A DNA stretch of 64,000 nt from Candidatus Manganitrophaceae bacterium (GTDB lineage: Bacteria > Nitrospirota > Nitrospiria > SBBL01 > Manganitrophaceae), in contig JACQEZ010000004.1 of assembly GCA_016200325.1 (NCBI GenBank), positions 1-64,000 of the forward strand, read 5' to 3'. The notes below the pieces were generated by a model that saw only the letters and a program-made list of their open reading frames with translations, was not told where the DNA came from and did no database searches. A program made the translations under genes and the position numbers. Shown here one piece after another: positions 36,658-46,514 of this stretch (within the stretch, counting starts at the first letter, position 1; each line of letters begins with the position of its first letter).

Positions 36658-37827
36658 ATGCTCGGCACCCCCCTTTCTAAAAACGCGTTCCGCCTGATGC
36701 TCCTCGGCGCAGGAGAGTTGGGAAAAGAGGTGGCGATTGAAGCGCAGCGGCTCGGCGTGGAGGTCATCGCGGTCGATCGCTATTCGAATGCCCCCGCGAT
36801 GCAGGTGGCGCATCGGAATTATGTCATCGACATGCTCGACCCGCGGGCGCTCGACAACGTGATCTACCGGGAGTGGCCCGACCTGATCGTCCCCGAGATT
36901 GAGGCGATCGCCACCGATTATCTGGCCGAGGTGGAGAAAAACTTCACCGTCATCCCGACCGCCCGCGCCACCCGGCTGACGATGAATCGGGAGGGGATCC
37001 GCCGGCTGGCGGCGGAGGAGCTCAAGCTCCCGACGAGCCGATTCTACTTTATCGACCGGCCGGAGCAATTGAAAGAAGCGGCGGCGACGCTCGGCTATCC
37101 CTGTGTCATGAAGCCGATCATGTCTTCCTCCGGAAAAGGACAGTCGGTCGTCCGCTCCGAGAAGGATCTCCCGGCGGCATGGGAATATGCGATGACCGCC
37201 GGCCGGGCGAAAGGGGCCCGGATCATCCTCGAAGCGTTTATCGATTTTGATTATGAGATCACCTTGCTGACCGTCCGCGCCGTGAATGGAACGGTCTTCT
37301 GCCCGCCGATCGGACACATTCAGATCGACGGCGATTACCGCCAGTCGTGGCAGCCCCACCCGATGTCGGAGGCCGCCCTGAACAAAGCCAAAACGATCGC
37401 CCGAACGGTAACGGAAAACCTCGGTGGCCGGGGGATCTTCGGCGTCGAGCTCTTCGTCAAAGGGGAGGAGGTCTATTTCTCCGAGGTCTCCCCCCGGCCC
37501 CACGACACCGGGCTCGTCACCTTGATCAGCCAAGATCTCTCCGAGTTCGCCCTGCATGTCCGGGCGATCCTCGGCTTTCCGGTCCATCCCCCGGTAATCC
37601 AGACCCCCGGCGCCTCCGCCGTCCTCCTCGCGGAAAAAGAAGCGATCGCCCCCTCGTACGAGATCGGCCCCGCCCTGCTGGAGCCGGGGATTCAGATCCG
37701 GCTCTTCGGAAAACCCGACTGCCGAAAAAACCGGCGGCTCGGGGTCGTCCTCGCCCCCGGCAAAGACCCCTTCGAGGCGCGCGATCTGGCAATGAAGGCG
37801 GCCGGCCTCGTCAAAATCAGCTATTGA
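36658..37827 (+). CDS. Formate-dependent phosphoribosylglycinamide formyltransferase PurT
   Basis: ATP-grasp enzyme of purine synthesis that makes formyl-GAR from GAR, formate and ATP. The N-terminal domain has [18 protein letters not shown], the ATP-grasp part has [18 protein letters not shown], and the metal-binding region has [13 protein letters not shown] and [19 protein letters not shown]. Length 389 matches the family (about 390). It leads a run of tightly overlapping genes of unrelated role (PAP2 onwards). Confidence 0.96.
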   Translation: MLGTPLSKNAFRLMLLGAGELGKEVAIEAQRLGVEVIAVDRYSNAPAMQVAHRNYVIDMLDPRALDNVIYREWPDLIVPEIEAIATDYLAEVEKNFTVIPTARATRLTMNREGIRRLAAEELKLPTSRFYFIDRPEQLKEAAATLGYPCVMKPIMSSSGKGQSVVRSEKDLPAAWEYAMTAGRAKGARIILEAFIDFDYEITLLTVRAVNGTVFCPPIGHIQIDGDYRQSWQPHPMSEAALNKAKTIARTVTENLGGRGIFGVELFVKGEEVYFSEVSPRPHDTGLVTLISQDLSEFALHVRAILGFPVHPPVIQTPGASAVLLAEKEAIAPSYEIGPALLEPGIQIRLFGKPDCRKNRRLGVVLAPGKDPFEARDLAMKAAGLVKISY

Positions 37828-38543
37828 GTCGTCCCTCGCTCACCCTCCCGAAAAAAGGGTTGATCACTCCCCGCCGCTTTGCTATTAATAGAAGCGCATT
37901 CATCACCCCGACATGGAGGTTCTTCATCCTGATCTTTTGGCCTATTCTCGCCATCCTCTTTTTTCTCGACAGCCGGATTCGTGACGGAATTCAACAGCTC
38001 AAAGATCCGACCGGATATCAAATAATGCGGTGTATCAGCTACATCGGGGCGGGGGAGATCCTCTTTGTCGTCAGCCTCCTCGTTCTGATCGTCGGCCTGA
38101 TCAAACGGCAGGAGCGAACGCAGGAGGCCGGCCGATACGGCATGTACGCCACCGCGTTCGCCGGGCTGTTGGGCCAGATCATCAAACACCTCCTCGGCCG
38201 GCCCCGGCCCCGTTTGGCGGCGGTTACAACCTTTCCGGTCGGCCCGACCTTCGCCTCCGGATACGACTCGTTTCCCTCCGGCCATGCCACCGCCTCCTTC
38301 GCCCTCGCGCTCGTCTTGTCGCACTACTACCCGCGCGGGAAATTCTTTTTTTATGCGGTGGCGGCATTGATTTCGTTCTCCCGGGTCTACCTCGGCTCTC
38401 ACTATGCCTCCGATGTTTTCGGCGGGGCCGGGATCGGGCTCCTCTCCGCCTCGCTGATCTTTCAATGGCGGGAGGCGATTCATTTTAAAGAGACACAAAT
38501 CAGGCAGTCGGTGCGGAACCAGCTGCGCGGAGGGGCACGATGA
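37824..38543 (+). CDS. PAP2-family membrane phosphatase
   Basis: A 239-residue membrane protein with the three acid-phosphatase motifs: [17 protein letters not shown] and [12 protein letters not shown]. It probably removes a phosphate from a lipid such as undecaprenyl diphosphate, phosphatidylglycerol phosphate or lipid A. No ATG lies near the expected start; I use the TTG at 37824 overlapping the purT stop, with TTG 37860 as an alternative. Its stop overlaps the next gene's ATG, tying it to the glycosylation genes. Confidence 0.85.
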   Translation: MSRPSLTLPKKGLITPRRFAINRSAFITPTWRFFILIFWPILAILFFLDSRIRDGIQQLKDPTGYQIMRCISYIGAGEILFVVSLLVLIVGLIKRQERTQEAGRYGMYATAFAGLLGQIIKHLLGRPRPRLAAVTTFPVGPTFASGYDSFPSGHATASFALALVLSHYYPRGKFFFYAVAALISFSRVYLGSHYASDVFGGAGIGLLSASLIFQWREAIHFKETQIRQSVRNQLRGGAR

Positions 38544-40240
38544 TGGCGGCTTCCCCGGCTCCCCGATTCCTCTCCAACCGAAACGCGGCGGTCGGATTGC
38601 TTCTGGTCACCACTTTTCTCTTTTTCTTCAAGCTCGGCTCGATCTATCTCTTCGACGTCGACGAAGCGGTCTTCTCGGAAGCGACGCGGGAGATGGTCGA
38701 AACCGGCGACTGGATCACCCCGCATTACAACGAGGTCAACCGCTACGACAAGCCGATCCTCTTTTATTGGATGATGGCCCTCTCCTATCGGCTCTTCGGA
38801 ATCAACGAATTCGGCGCCCGGTTCGCCTCGGCGGCGATGGGGGTGGCGCTGGTCTGGATGACCTACCGGTTCGTCTCTGCCCATCGCGGCGCGCGGGCCG
38901 GGTGGGTCTCCGGATTTATTTTGGCGACGTCGCTCGAGATGATCGGACTGGCCCACTCCGCCATCACCGACATGACCCTGACCTTCTTCGTCTCCCTCGC
39001 CCTCTTCGGCTTCTTCCAGGGGTATGCGGCGACCGATCCGGGCCCGAAGCGGTGGGGCTATTGGGGATGTTTTGTCGGGATGGCGCTCGCCATGTTGACC
39101 AAAGGATTGATCGGAATCGTTTTTCCGGGGGCGATTATCTTATTGTTCATCCTCCTCACCGGACGGCTGCCGATCGTTCTGAAGGAAGCGCGTCCCGTTT
39201 CGGGAACGTTGCTCTTCATGGCGGTGGCGCTTCCTTGGTATCTACTGGAATTTTCGGTGAACGGCCTCGAGTTTTTTCAGGCCTTCTTCATCAAGCACCA
39301 TCTGACCCGCTATACGGAGGTTGTCTCGGGACACCGCGGCCCGTTCTACTATTTCATCCTCGTCATCCTGATCGGCTTTTTCCCCTGGAGCGCTTTTTTC
39401 CCGGCCGCCCTCTTTCACGCGGTTCCCAAAAATCTAAAAGCCTTTAGAGCGCAATCGCCTGACCGGCAGCTTCCCCTCTTTACCCTGCTTTGGTTTGCGA
39501 TTATTTTTATCTTCTTCTCCGCCTCCAAAACGAAATTGCCGAACTACATCGCCACCCTCTTTCCGGCGATGGCCGTTTTGGTCGGGCTCTGGTGGGAAGA
39601 GCAGCAGGTGTCGGATCGGTGGCTGAAACGGAGCGCTTTTTTTTTGGCGGCGATCGGCTTTTTGTTGGGAACCGGATTGATGGTCGCGCCGACGTTCGTC
39701 ATGAAAGCCCAGGCGCAGCTCCCCCCCTCTCCGTTTCTCGATGTCCTCCCCGAACTCACCGCGCCGCTTAAAATCGTCGCGGCGGTCCTTTTTCTCGGGA
39801 TGCTCACCGCGGCCTATTTTTTAAGGTCCTTTCAGAAAGAGCGCGCTTTTGCTACAATGGTCGCGACGATCGTTTTGTTCACGGCGACGTTGTTGGCGCT
39901 GGTCGTTCCACCGGTGGCGGAGGTGGTCCAAGGACCGCTCCACGATTATGCGACGCAGGCGGGAGAGCAGCTTCGGGGCAACGAGAAGTTGGTCGTCTAT
40001 GGGTTGAACAAGCCGAGCGTCGTCTTTTATGCGCGGCATTCGATCGTCCCCTTCATCCGCCATGAGCCGGAGAGTTTCGAGGCGCTGAAAAAGATTCTGG
40101 CGGCCCCGGAGCGGAGTTTCATCATCACCAAAAGCAAGCTGGTCTCCGAGCTTCAGAAGGAGCCGTCCTTCGTTCTCTTGGATCAGCGGGGCGCCTATGC
40201 CTTCGGCTCCAACCGGCCGCTCTCCCCGCCGCCGACCTAA
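38540..40240 (+). CDS. ArnT-like glycosyltransferase family 39 protein
   Basis: A 566-residue membrane glycosyltransferase with about 11-12 helices and a soluble C-terminal domain. The first periplasmic loop carries DVDEAVFSEATREM followed by NEVNRYDKPILFYWM, the metal and lipid-sugar binding segment of ArnT/PMT enzymes. It should transfer a sugar from an undecaprenyl-phosphate donor to lipid A or another envelope acceptor. It is coupled to the PAP2 gene by an ATGA overlap and followed by the GT2 that could make its donor. Confidence 0.85.
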   Translation: MMAASPAPRFLSNRNAAVGLLLVTTFLFFFKLGSIYLFDVDEAVFSEATREMVETGDWITPHYNEVNRYDKPILFYWMMALSYRLFGINEFGARFASAAMGVALVWMTYRFVSAHRGARAGWVSGFILATSLEMIGLAHSAITDMTLTFFVSLALFGFFQGYAATDPGPKRWGYWGCFVGMALAMLTKGLIGIVFPGAIILLFILLTGRLPIVLKEARPVSGTLLFMAVALPWYLLEFSVNGLEFFQAFFIKHHLTRYTEVVSGHRGPFYYFILVILIGFFPWSAFFPAALFHAVPKNLKAFRAQSPDRQLPLFTLLWFAIIFIFFSASKTKLPNYIATLFPAMAVLVGLWWEEQQVSDRWLKRSAFFLAAIGFLLGTGLMVAPTFVMKAQAQLPPSPFLDVLPELTAPLKIVAAVLFLGMLTAAYFLRSFQKERAFATMVATIVLFTATLLALVVPPVAEVVQGPLHDYATQAGEQLRGNEKLVVYGLNKPSVVFYARHSIVPFIRHEPESFEALKKILAAPERSFIITKSKLVSELQKEPSFVLLDQRGAYAFGSNRPLSPPPT

Positions 40241-40279
40241 CCGGATCGTTTCACAGGATTGTTAGACAGGATGGCTTCA

Positions 40280-41251
40280 ATGGATCAGGAAAATCTAAAA
40301 GAAGAAGCGGTGCCGAACCTCTCGGTCGTCGTGCCCCTTTTCAACGAGCGGGAGAGCATCCGGCCGTTGACGGAGGCGATCGTCAAATCGCTCTCCAAAA
40401 TCGGCGAGCCGTTTGAGGTGATTTACGTCGACGACGGGAGCACCGACGGCAGCGACGCCGTCCTCCGCGAGATCTGCCTCCACTACCCGAGGGTCAAGGC
40501 GATCCGCTTCCGCCGCAACTTCGGTCAGACGGCGGCGATGTCGGCCGGGTTCGATCACGCGCAGGGGACGATCATCATCGCGATGGACGGCGATCTGCAG
40601 AACGATCCGGAAGATGTCCCCAAGCTGCTCAAGAAGATGGCGGAAGGGTATGATATCGTCAACGGCTGGCGGCGGGACCGGCAGGATAAAAAGTTTACCA
40701 AGGTCCTCCCCTCCAAAATCGCCAACTGGCTGATCGGCCGGACCACCGGGGTGAAGCTGCACGACTACGGCTGCTCGCTCAAAGCCTATCGCGCCGATGT
40801 GATTAAGAACGTCCCCCTCTACGGCGAGCTCCACCGGTTCATCCCGGCGCTCGCCAGCATCTACGGGGCCCAGATCACCGAGATTCCAGTTAACCATCAT
40901 TCGCGGAAGTACGGCCGGAGCAAATACACCCTCTCGAAGACCTCGCGCGTCTTGATCGACCTGATCCTCGTTCTCTTCCTCAAAACTTTCTCCCATCGCC
41001 CTTTTCAGCTCTTCGGGATGTTCGGGCTCCTCCTCTTCACCGCCGGCTTTGCGATCGACGGGCTGCTGGCGGTGGAGAAGATCGTCTGGGGAGCCCAGCT
41101 CGCAAACCGTCCCCTCCTCCTCTTCGGAACGGTCCTCATCTTGGCCGGTCTTCAGATCTTCAGCCTCGGGATTCTGGCGGAGATTCAAATCCGGACCTAC
41201 TACGAGTCTCAGAAGAAGCCGATCTACAGCATCAAGGAGATCATTCAGTAA
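40280..41251 (+). CDS. Polyprenyl-phosphate glycosyltransferase family 2 (ArnC/GtrB/DPM1-like)
   Basis: A GT-A enzyme of about 323 residues with two C-terminal membrane helices. VVVPLFNERESIRPL, YVDDGSTDGSD and MDGDLQNDPEDVP are the nucleotide-sugar and metal motifs; GCSLKAYRADVI and RKYGRSKYTL are typical of dolichol/undecaprenyl-phosphate transferases. It should attach a sugar to undecaprenyl phosphate for the GT39 enzyme encoded just upstream. I favour the ATG at 40280, with AGGA eight bases before it; ATG 40271 and TTG 40259 are in frame. Confidence 0.88.
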   Translation: MDQENLKEEAVPNLSVVVPLFNERESIRPLTEAIVKSLSKIGEPFEVIYVDDGSTDGSDAVLREICLHYPRVKAIRFRRNFGQTAAMSAGFDHAQGTIIIAMDGDLQNDPEDVPKLLKKMAEGYDIVNGWRRDRQDKKFTKVLPSKIANWLIGRTTGVKLHDYGCSLKAYRADVIKNVPLYGELHRFIPALASIYGAQITEIPVNHHSRKYGRSKYTLSKTSRVLIDLILVLFLKTFSHRPFQLFGMFGLLLFTAGFAIDGLLAVEKIVWGAQLANRPLLLFGTVLILAGLQIFSLGILAEIQIRTYYESQKKPIYSIKEIIQ

Positions 41252-41252
41252 A

Positions 41253-42071
41253 GTGCGCCTTCAGGGTCAGGTCGCGTTGATCACCGGGGGAAGTCGCGGG
41301 ATCGGCTATGCCGTCGCGGAAGCTTATCTTCGTGAAGGGGCGCGCGTCGCAATCTGCGGGCGGGATGCGGGGCGGCTCAAAGAAGCGGCGGTACGACTCG
41401 CCGAAATCGGGGAGGTGTTGTCGGTCGTCTGCGACGTCTCGGAGATCACCTCCGTCAAATCGATGGTCGGCGCGGTGGTGTCGCGGTTTGGACGGATCGA
41501 CATCCTCATCAACAACGCCGGGATCAGCATGACCTACGGCCGCGTCGGCGACATCGATCCGCGCCGCTGGGCTTACGTGATCTCCGTCAATCTGGTCGGC
41601 ACCTTCAACTGCTGTCACGCGGTGATCCCGCAGATGCTCCAACAGGGGAAAGGAAAGATCTTCAACCTCAAAGGCTACGGCGCCGACTTCCCCTCCCCGC
41701 GCGTCACCGCGTATGGCGCGACCAAGGCGGCGCTCGTCGCCTTCACCCGCTCGCTCGCCCGCGAGTACAAAGGGACGGGGATCACCGCCAACATCTTCTC
41801 TCCCGGGATGGTGAAGACCGATCTTTTGATGAGCGGCGAGGCGACCGAAGAAGGACGCCCTTATCGGGAAAAGATCGGCTGGTTCATCGATATGATGGCA
41901 AATCCGGTGGCGGTGCCGGCGGCGCTGGCAGTGAAGATGGCCTCGCCGGAAAACGACCGGGTCACCGGAAAAACGTTTCAGGTGATGACGAAGGGAAAAT
42001 TCCTGCTCCGGCTGTTGAAGTATGGGCTGACGCGGCGGTGGAAGGGTGAGAAAAAGGCTGAAGATAAATAA
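41253..42071 (+). CDS. Short-chain dehydrogenase/reductase, catalytic serine apparently missing
   Basis: A 272-residue Rossmann protein: TGGSRGIG at about residues 10-17 binds NAD(P), NNAG is present, and YGATK supplies the catalytic tyrosine and lysine. The serine that normally stands 13 residues before the tyrosine is glycine here (NLKGYGADF). It starts with a GTG one base after the GT2 stop. A role in modifying the sugar or lipid of the cluster is possible, but reduced or altered activity must be considered. Confidence 0.8.
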   Translation: MRLQGQVALITGGSRGIGYAVAEAYLREGARVAICGRDAGRLKEAAVRLAEIGEVLSVVCDVSEITSVKSMVGAVVSRFGRIDILINNAGISMTYGRVGDIDPRRWAYVISVNLVGTFNCCHAVIPQMLQQGKGKIFNLKGYGADFPSPRVTAYGATKAALVAFTRSLAREYKGTGITANIFSPGMVKTDLLMSGEATEEGRPYREKIGWFIDMMANPVAVPAALAVKMASPENDRVTGKTFQVMTKGKFLLRLLKYGLTRRWKGEKKAEDK

Positions 42072-42083
42072 GCAGAGCGCTGG

Positions 42084-42872
42084 ATGAAGGACGATAAAAC
42101 CAACCCGAAATGGAATCCGACCCTGTACGACGACAAGCACTCTTTCGTCTGGAAGTTCGGGGCCGAACTGATCGATCTCCTCGCCCCGCAGCCGGAAGAG
42201 CGAATCCTCGACATCGGCTGCGGGACGGGACACCTGACCGCCCGGATCGCTGCGCTCGGCGCGGAGATGGTCGGGATCGATGCCTCTGCCGAGATGATTG
42301 CCCAGGCGCGGAAAAGCTATCCTGCTCTCCGGCTTGAAGTCCAGGATGCGAGAGAGTTCCGATTCAGCGAACCGTTCGACGCCGTCTTCTCCAACGCCGC
42401 CCTTCACTGGATCAAAGCGCCGGAGCGGGTGATCGCCTGCATTGCACGCGCGCTCAAACCGGGCGGGCGGTTTGTGGCGGAGTTGGGTGGCAAGGGGAAT
42501 ATTGAGCGGATCGTCGGTGCAATGAGAGAAGCATTCAAAGCGGCCGGTTCTCCGCTGAAAGAAGAAATGATTCCATGGTACTTCCCGAGCATCGGCGAAT
42601 ACGCCACCTTGCTCGAAAAAAATGGTCTGGAGGTCACCGATGCCTCTCTCTTTGAGCGTCCGACCCCGCTCGAGGGGGGAGAAGCCGGCCTGCGCGACTG
42701 GATCGATACTTTCGCTGGAAGTCTCCTCCAGCAGGTTCCCCCCGACCGACGTGCCGCCGTCATCCAAACGATGGAAGACGTCCTTCGCCCCATACTATTC
42801 CAACTCGGTATCTGGCAGGCCGACTACAAGCGGCTTCGTTTGAAGGCGATCAAGAAGGAAGCATCCGGATGA
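42084..42872 (+). CDS. SAM-dependent methyltransferase (class I, Methyltransf_11-like)
   Basis: A 262-residue methyltransferase. ILDIGCGTGHLTARIAALG is motif I, VGIDASAEMI motif II, and DAVFSNAALHWIKAPE motif IV; the HWI segment is like trans-aconitate methyltransferase. It ends the run of plus-strand genes that began with the PAP2 phosphatase, 12 bases after the SDR. The acceptor is unknown. Confidence 0.85.
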   Translation: MKDDKTNPKWNPTLYDDKHSFVWKFGAELIDLLAPQPEERILDIGCGTGHLTARIAALGAEMVGIDASAEMIAQARKSYPALRLEVQDAREFRFSEPFDAVFSNAALHWIKAPERVIACIARALKPGGRFVAELGGKGNIERIVGAMREAFKAAGSPLKEEMIPWYFPSIGEYATLLEKNGLEVTDASLFERPTPLEGGEAGLRDWIDTFAGSLLQQVPPDRRAAVIQTMEDVLRPILFQLGIWQADYKRLRLKAIKKEASG

Positions 42873-42959
42873 TTTCATATCAAGTCGAAAGGGATTGGTT
42901 GATCAGATGAAGCGCCGCCAACAAGAGAAGAGGGTCTTTCTTCTCTCAGTCTATTATCC

Positions 42960-43287
42960 CATCTCGCTTCTAGAAGGTTGACAGGCCTGGCGCATTCAAC
43001 TTGCACATGAATTCCTGGCCATGAGGTCCGCACTGTCGTTCAACAAAGATGGACCGGTCTAAAAAACGGTGACTTACTACGCCGCGCAAAAAAACGAAGG
43101 ATTCGAAGTATTCATCACAGCGGATCAAGACCTCGAATATCAGGAGAATCTCGCCCATTCTGGTCTCGGCATCATTGTTGTTAAAGCGACCAGAAATCGG
43201 ATGAAGGAACTGAAGCCACTCGTCCCATCTGTCCTGCAAGCGTTATCGTCAATCCAGTCGGGAGAAGGTGTGCGAGTCAGTGCCTGA
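42960..43287 (+). pseudogene. Remnant of a DUF5615-type (PIN-like) toxin gene
   Basis: Conserved pieces of a DUF5615 protein can be read only by changing frame: LAHEF near 43000, then HEVRTVVQQRWTGLKNGDLL from 43020, then NEGFEVFITADQDLEYQENL to the stop at 43287. The second shift falls on a run of seven A at about 43086-43092; one A fewer would restore RAKNEGFEV. A stop and another shift damage the N-terminus. No antitoxin gene is evident. With the flanks it fills the 501-base gap between 42872 and 43374. Confidence 0.6.
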
Positions 43288-43373
43288 CCACCATCTCCAG
43301 CCTTGCACAAAGATTAAATCCAAAGTAAACTAATTTCTATCAACCACGCCGCCCCCCCCTTATTGGAGACGTC

Positions 43374-43862
43374 ATGGCAAAAAAAACCCGTCTTCCCGAG
43401 ACCGATGAAGGGACCGTCCTCTACAAGATCGATCCGATTATCTTAAAGTGGCACTATGAAATCGACTATATTCATTCTTACGCCCAAGACTCCCCTTTCT
43501 TCGCCGGGCTGACGAAGGGAAAGCTCCTCGGAAGCGCCTGCACGAAGTGCAAAACCAAATACGCCACCCCCCGCGCGCACTGCATGGAATGCGGCGCGCC
43601 GACCGCCTGGATTGAGCTGCCGCTCGAGGGGAAGGTTCACACCTTCACCACCTGCTACTTCGGCGGCGAAGCCTTCTTAAAGGAGACGCCGTTCACCTTG
43701 ATCCTCGTGGAGTTTCGCGGCGTCGACACCCTCTTTCTCTCGCGGCTGGCTGGGGTAGCGCCCGATCAGGCGGAGATCGGAATGCCGGTGCAGGCGCAAT
43801 TCCTGCGGAACAGCAAGTTCAAGGCAACCGATGTCTATTTCGTTCCGAAGGAAGAAAAGTAA
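43374..43862 (+). CDS. DUF35 OB-fold/zinc-ribbon protein (acyl-CoA-associated)
   Basis: A 162-residue protein of the DUF35 family: a helical N-terminus, a rubredoxin-like zinc ribbon with CTKCKTKYATPRAHCMECG (about residues 56-74), then an OB-fold. Such proteins pair with thiolase-superfamily enzymes and bridge CoA substrates between active sites. The likely partner is the cysteine-less thiolase homologue at 29535. Acyl-CoA dehydrogenase and MeaB genes follow, consistent with acyl-CoA metabolism. Confidence 0.85.
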   Translation: MAKKTRLPETDEGTVLYKIDPIILKWHYEIDYIHSYAQDSPFFAGLTKGKLLGSACTKCKTKYATPRAHCMECGAPTAWIELPLEGKVHTFTTCYFGGEAFLKETPFTLILVEFRGVDTLFLSRLAGVAPDQAEIGMPVQAQFLRNSKFKATDVYFVPKEEK

Positions 43863-43868
43863 ACCAAG

Positions 43869-44432
43869 ATGGACAAGATCAGCGACATTGCGACCGACAT
43901 TCTCACCCGGCTCAGGGGCTGGGATAAAAAGAAGATCGCCCAAGAAAGCAGAGAAGTCGGCCGCGCTCTGGTGAGACAGCTTTTTAACCAGATTCCGGGC
44001 GCCAGCGCCGTCGCCGCCCTCCTCGTCGGCGGCTGGGTCGCCTCCACCTTCACCACCTCTCCGATTTATGCCACCCTCGCCTCTTGGGGATTCATGAAGG
44101 GGGGAACCCGGGTCGTCAGCAGCGGCACGTATCGCTTTCTCTCGGTTTTTCTCCCCCTCATTGCGGCCGGGGCCACCGCCTATTCGGTTCAGAAGCTGCT
44201 GAAATATTTTCGCGAAAAAGAGATGGAGCGAAATAAGGTGCTCGTAGCGCAACTGGGAGGGGACCTCCAGGCGGCCCTGCAGGCCAAGCTGGACCTTCTA
44301 GAAAGAGCAAGAGAGGCCGGCCTCTTGTCCGAGAATGAATATTTCACCAAGAAGGCCAATCTCTATCAGAGCTACTCCCGAAAACTTCCCGAAAAAATTC
44401 GAGAGCTCCTCATCAACAAGCTGGCAGGATAA
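43869..44432 (+). CDS. Unknown membrane protein with C-terminal helical/SHOCT-like tail
   Basis: A 187-residue protein. Residues 1-40 are amphipathic, two hydrophobic segments follow (about 46-66 and 89-110), and the rest is charged helix ([13 protein letters not shown]..., then [24 protein letters not shown], which resembles a SHOCT motif). I cannot name a family. It is six bases after the DUF35 gene and seven before the acyl-CoA dehydrogenase, so it is part of that operon. Confidence 0.6.
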   Translation: MDKISDIATDILTRLRGWDKKKIAQESREVGRALVRQLFNQIPGASAVAALLVGGWVASTFTTSPIYATLASWGFMKGGTRVVSSGTYRFLSVFLPLIAAGATAYSVQKLLKYFREKEMERNKVLVAQLGGDLQAALQAKLDLLERAREAGLLSENEYFTKKANLYQSYSRKLPEKIRELLINKLAG

Positions 44433-44439
44433 TCGACCG

Positions 44440-45582
44440 ATGATCGATTTCGACCTCACCGAAGAGCAGCAACTGCTTCAACAGACGGTTCGGGAGTTTG
44501 CCGCCGCCGAGATCGCGCCGGGGGCGGCGGAGCGGGATGAGACGATGCGCTTTCCGCACGAGCTGATCCCCAAGATGGCGGCGCTGAAGCTCTTCGGCGT
44601 TGCCATTCCGGAAGAGTATGGCGGGGCGGGGCTCGGGGCGATGGAGATGGCGATCGTCATGGAAGAGGTCGCCCGGCAGGACGGCGCGATGGCGTTGATT
44701 GTCGCCTCGCACAACTCCCTCTGCACGATGCACCTCTATCGCTTCGGAAATGAGGCGCAACGCCGGCGCCATGTTGCTCCGCTCGCACGGGGAGAAAAGC
44801 TCGGAGCGTGGGCGCTGACCGAGCCGGGATCGGGCTCCGACGCCGCCGCGATGCAAACGACCGCGGTGTTGGAAGGGGATCACTGGGTCCTCAATGGAAG
44901 CAAGCTTTTTATCACGCAGGGATCGACCGCCGGAGTGTATCTGATCACCGCCGCCACCGATCGGAACCGGGGCGCCCTCGGCATCTCCGCCTTTGTCGTG
45001 GAGCGGGACACCCCCGGCCTGGTGGTCGGAAAGATCGAGAAAAAACTCGGCGTCCGCGCCTCGGATACCGCCGCCCTTCATTTCGATCGGCTGCAGGTTC
45101 CGAAGGAAAATCTGGTCGGAACGCTCCATCACGGCTTTCAGGATGTCCTCCAGATTTTAGACGGCGGACGGATCGGGATCGGCGCGATGGCGGTCGGACT
45201 CGCCCGCGCAGCGATGGAAGATTCAATCAAATATGCCAAAGAGCGAGCTCAGTTCGGACATCCGATCGGCGATTTTCAGGCGATCCAATGGAAGCTCTCC
45301 GACATGGCGACCGAAATTGAGGCGGCGCGGCTCCTGATCTATCGCGCCGCCCTCTTGAAAGATGCCGGGGAAGCGTACAAGCAGGCGGCGTCGGAGGCGA
45401 AGCTCTTCGCATCGGAGGTCGCGATGAGGGCGACGACGCAGGCGATCCAAATTCATGGCGGCTCCGGCTACCTGAAAGATTATCCGGTCGAGCGATACTT
45501 TCGGGATGCCAAGCTGTGCGAGATCGGCGAGGGGACGTCGGAGATCCAGAGACAGATCATCGCAAAGGGACTTCTCTCGTGA
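44440..45582 (+). CDS. Acyl-CoA dehydrogenase
   Basis: A 380-residue flavoenzyme that oxidises acyl-CoA to 2-enoyl-CoA. N-terminal helices ([15 protein letters not shown]), the FAD-binding strand [13 protein letters not shown] and the C-terminal helical domain with [22 protein letters not shown] are complete. The catalytic glutamate lies in GEGTSEIQ. The ATG at 44440 gives the standard start. The substrate (short chain, branched or glutaryl type) cannot be told by eye. meaB overlaps its stop. Confidence 0.92.
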   Translation: MIDFDLTEEQQLLQQTVREFAAAEIAPGAAERDETMRFPHELIPKMAALKLFGVAIPEEYGGAGLGAMEMAIVMEEVARQDGAMALIVASHNSLCTMHLYRFGNEAQRRRHVAPLARGEKLGAWALTEPGSGSDAAAMQTTAVLEGDHWVLNGSKLFITQGSTAGVYLITAATDRNRGALGISAFVVERDTPGLVVGKIEKKLGVRASDTAALHFDRLQVPKENLVGTLHHGFQDVLQILDGGRIGIGAMAVGLARAAMEDSIKYAKERAQFGHPIGDFQAIQWKLSDMATEIEAARLLIYRAALLKDAGEAYKQAASEAKLFASEVAMRATTQAIQIHGGSGYLKDYPVERYFRDAKLCEIGEGTSEIQRQIIAKGLLS

Positions 45583-46514
45583 CCGATCGACGGACCGATC
45601 GATCGGCGTCTATTCGATCCATCCTCAAAGGAAATGTCCGCGCGGCCTCTCAACTTCTCACCCTTGTCCAAAATCAAAGCTCCTCGGCCCGCCCCATACT
45701 TAAAGCCTTATTTCCCCACACCGGCAAGGCGCGTCTTATCGGGATCACCGGTCCGGCCGGCGCTGGAAAAAGCACACTGATCAATCAATTGATCACCGCC
45801 TTCCGGGAAAAAAAGCAATCGGTCGGGGTGCTGGCCGTCGATCCGACCAGTCCCTTCTCGGGGGGCGCCCTTCTGGGAGACCGTCTCCGGATGCAGCCGC
45901 ACTTTCTCGACCGGGATGTTTTTATCCGAAGCCTCGCGACACGCGGCGCGTGGGGCGGGCTCAGTCCGGCCCTCTTTGAGGCGATCCATGTCCTCGACGC
46001 GATGGGAAAAGAGATCATTTTAATTGAGACGGTCGGCGTCGGGCAAGACGAGGTGGAAATTGCGCGGCTGGCCGATGTCGTCGTGTTGGTCTTGGCCCCC
46101 GGCATGGGGGATGAGGTGCAGATGATGAAGGCGGGGCTCCTGGAGATCGGCGATGCGGTGGTCGTCAATAAGGGAGATCTCAAAGAGGCGCGGTGGCTTT
46201 ATCATCAACTCAAAGAGACCCTTTCGGACCGGCCGCTGCTGCGGGTGATCGCCGACCGGGGGGAGGGTATTCCGGCTTTGATCACCGAAATTGAAAAGCA
46301 GCTGGAGACCGAGCCTGCGCCGGCACGGCGGCGGGGCTTTGTCCGGGAGGAGCTCCGCACCCTTTTAAGAGAGCATCTTGGGAATGTAATCGATCAGGTT
46401 TCTTTTAATGAGAAAGAGATTGAATCGGTTTTACTTCGGAGGCGAGATCCGTATCGTCTGATCCGCTCCTGGATAAAAAGAAGCGGGGTTAAGACTTTTT
46501 CTTCAACTCCATGA
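45579..46514 (+). CDS. MeaB/ArgK-type G protein chaperone of B12-dependent mutases
   Basis: A 311-residue SIMIBI GTPase that loads and protects adenosylcobalamin mutases such as methylmalonyl-CoA mutase. P-loop [26 protein letters not shown] and ETVGVGQDE are typical. The GTG start overlaps the acyl-CoA dehydrogenase stop (GTGA). No mutase gene is in the window, so its client lies elsewhere. The 3' end overlaps the convergent mglA gene by 26 bases. Confidence 0.9.
   Translation: MTDRRTDRSASIRSILKGNVRAASQLLTLVQNQSSSARPILKALFPHTGKARLIGITGPAGAGKSTLINQLITAFREKKQSVGVLAVDPTSPFSGGALLGDRLRMQPHFLDRDVFIRSLATRGAWGGLSPALFEAIHVLDAMGKEIILIETVGVGQDEVEIARLADVVVLVLAPGMGDEVQMMKAGLLEIGDAVVVNKGDLKEARWLYHQLKETLSDRPLLRVIADRGEGIPALITEIEKQLETEPAPARRRGFVREELRTLLREHLGNVIDQVSFNEKEIESVLLRRRDPYRLIRSWIKRSGVKTFSSTP

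Noticed and set aside
41241-42767. 508-residue open frame on the minus strand
   Set aside because: It is antisense to the SDR and methyltransferase genes, both with intact family motifs; no ribosome site or domain supports it.
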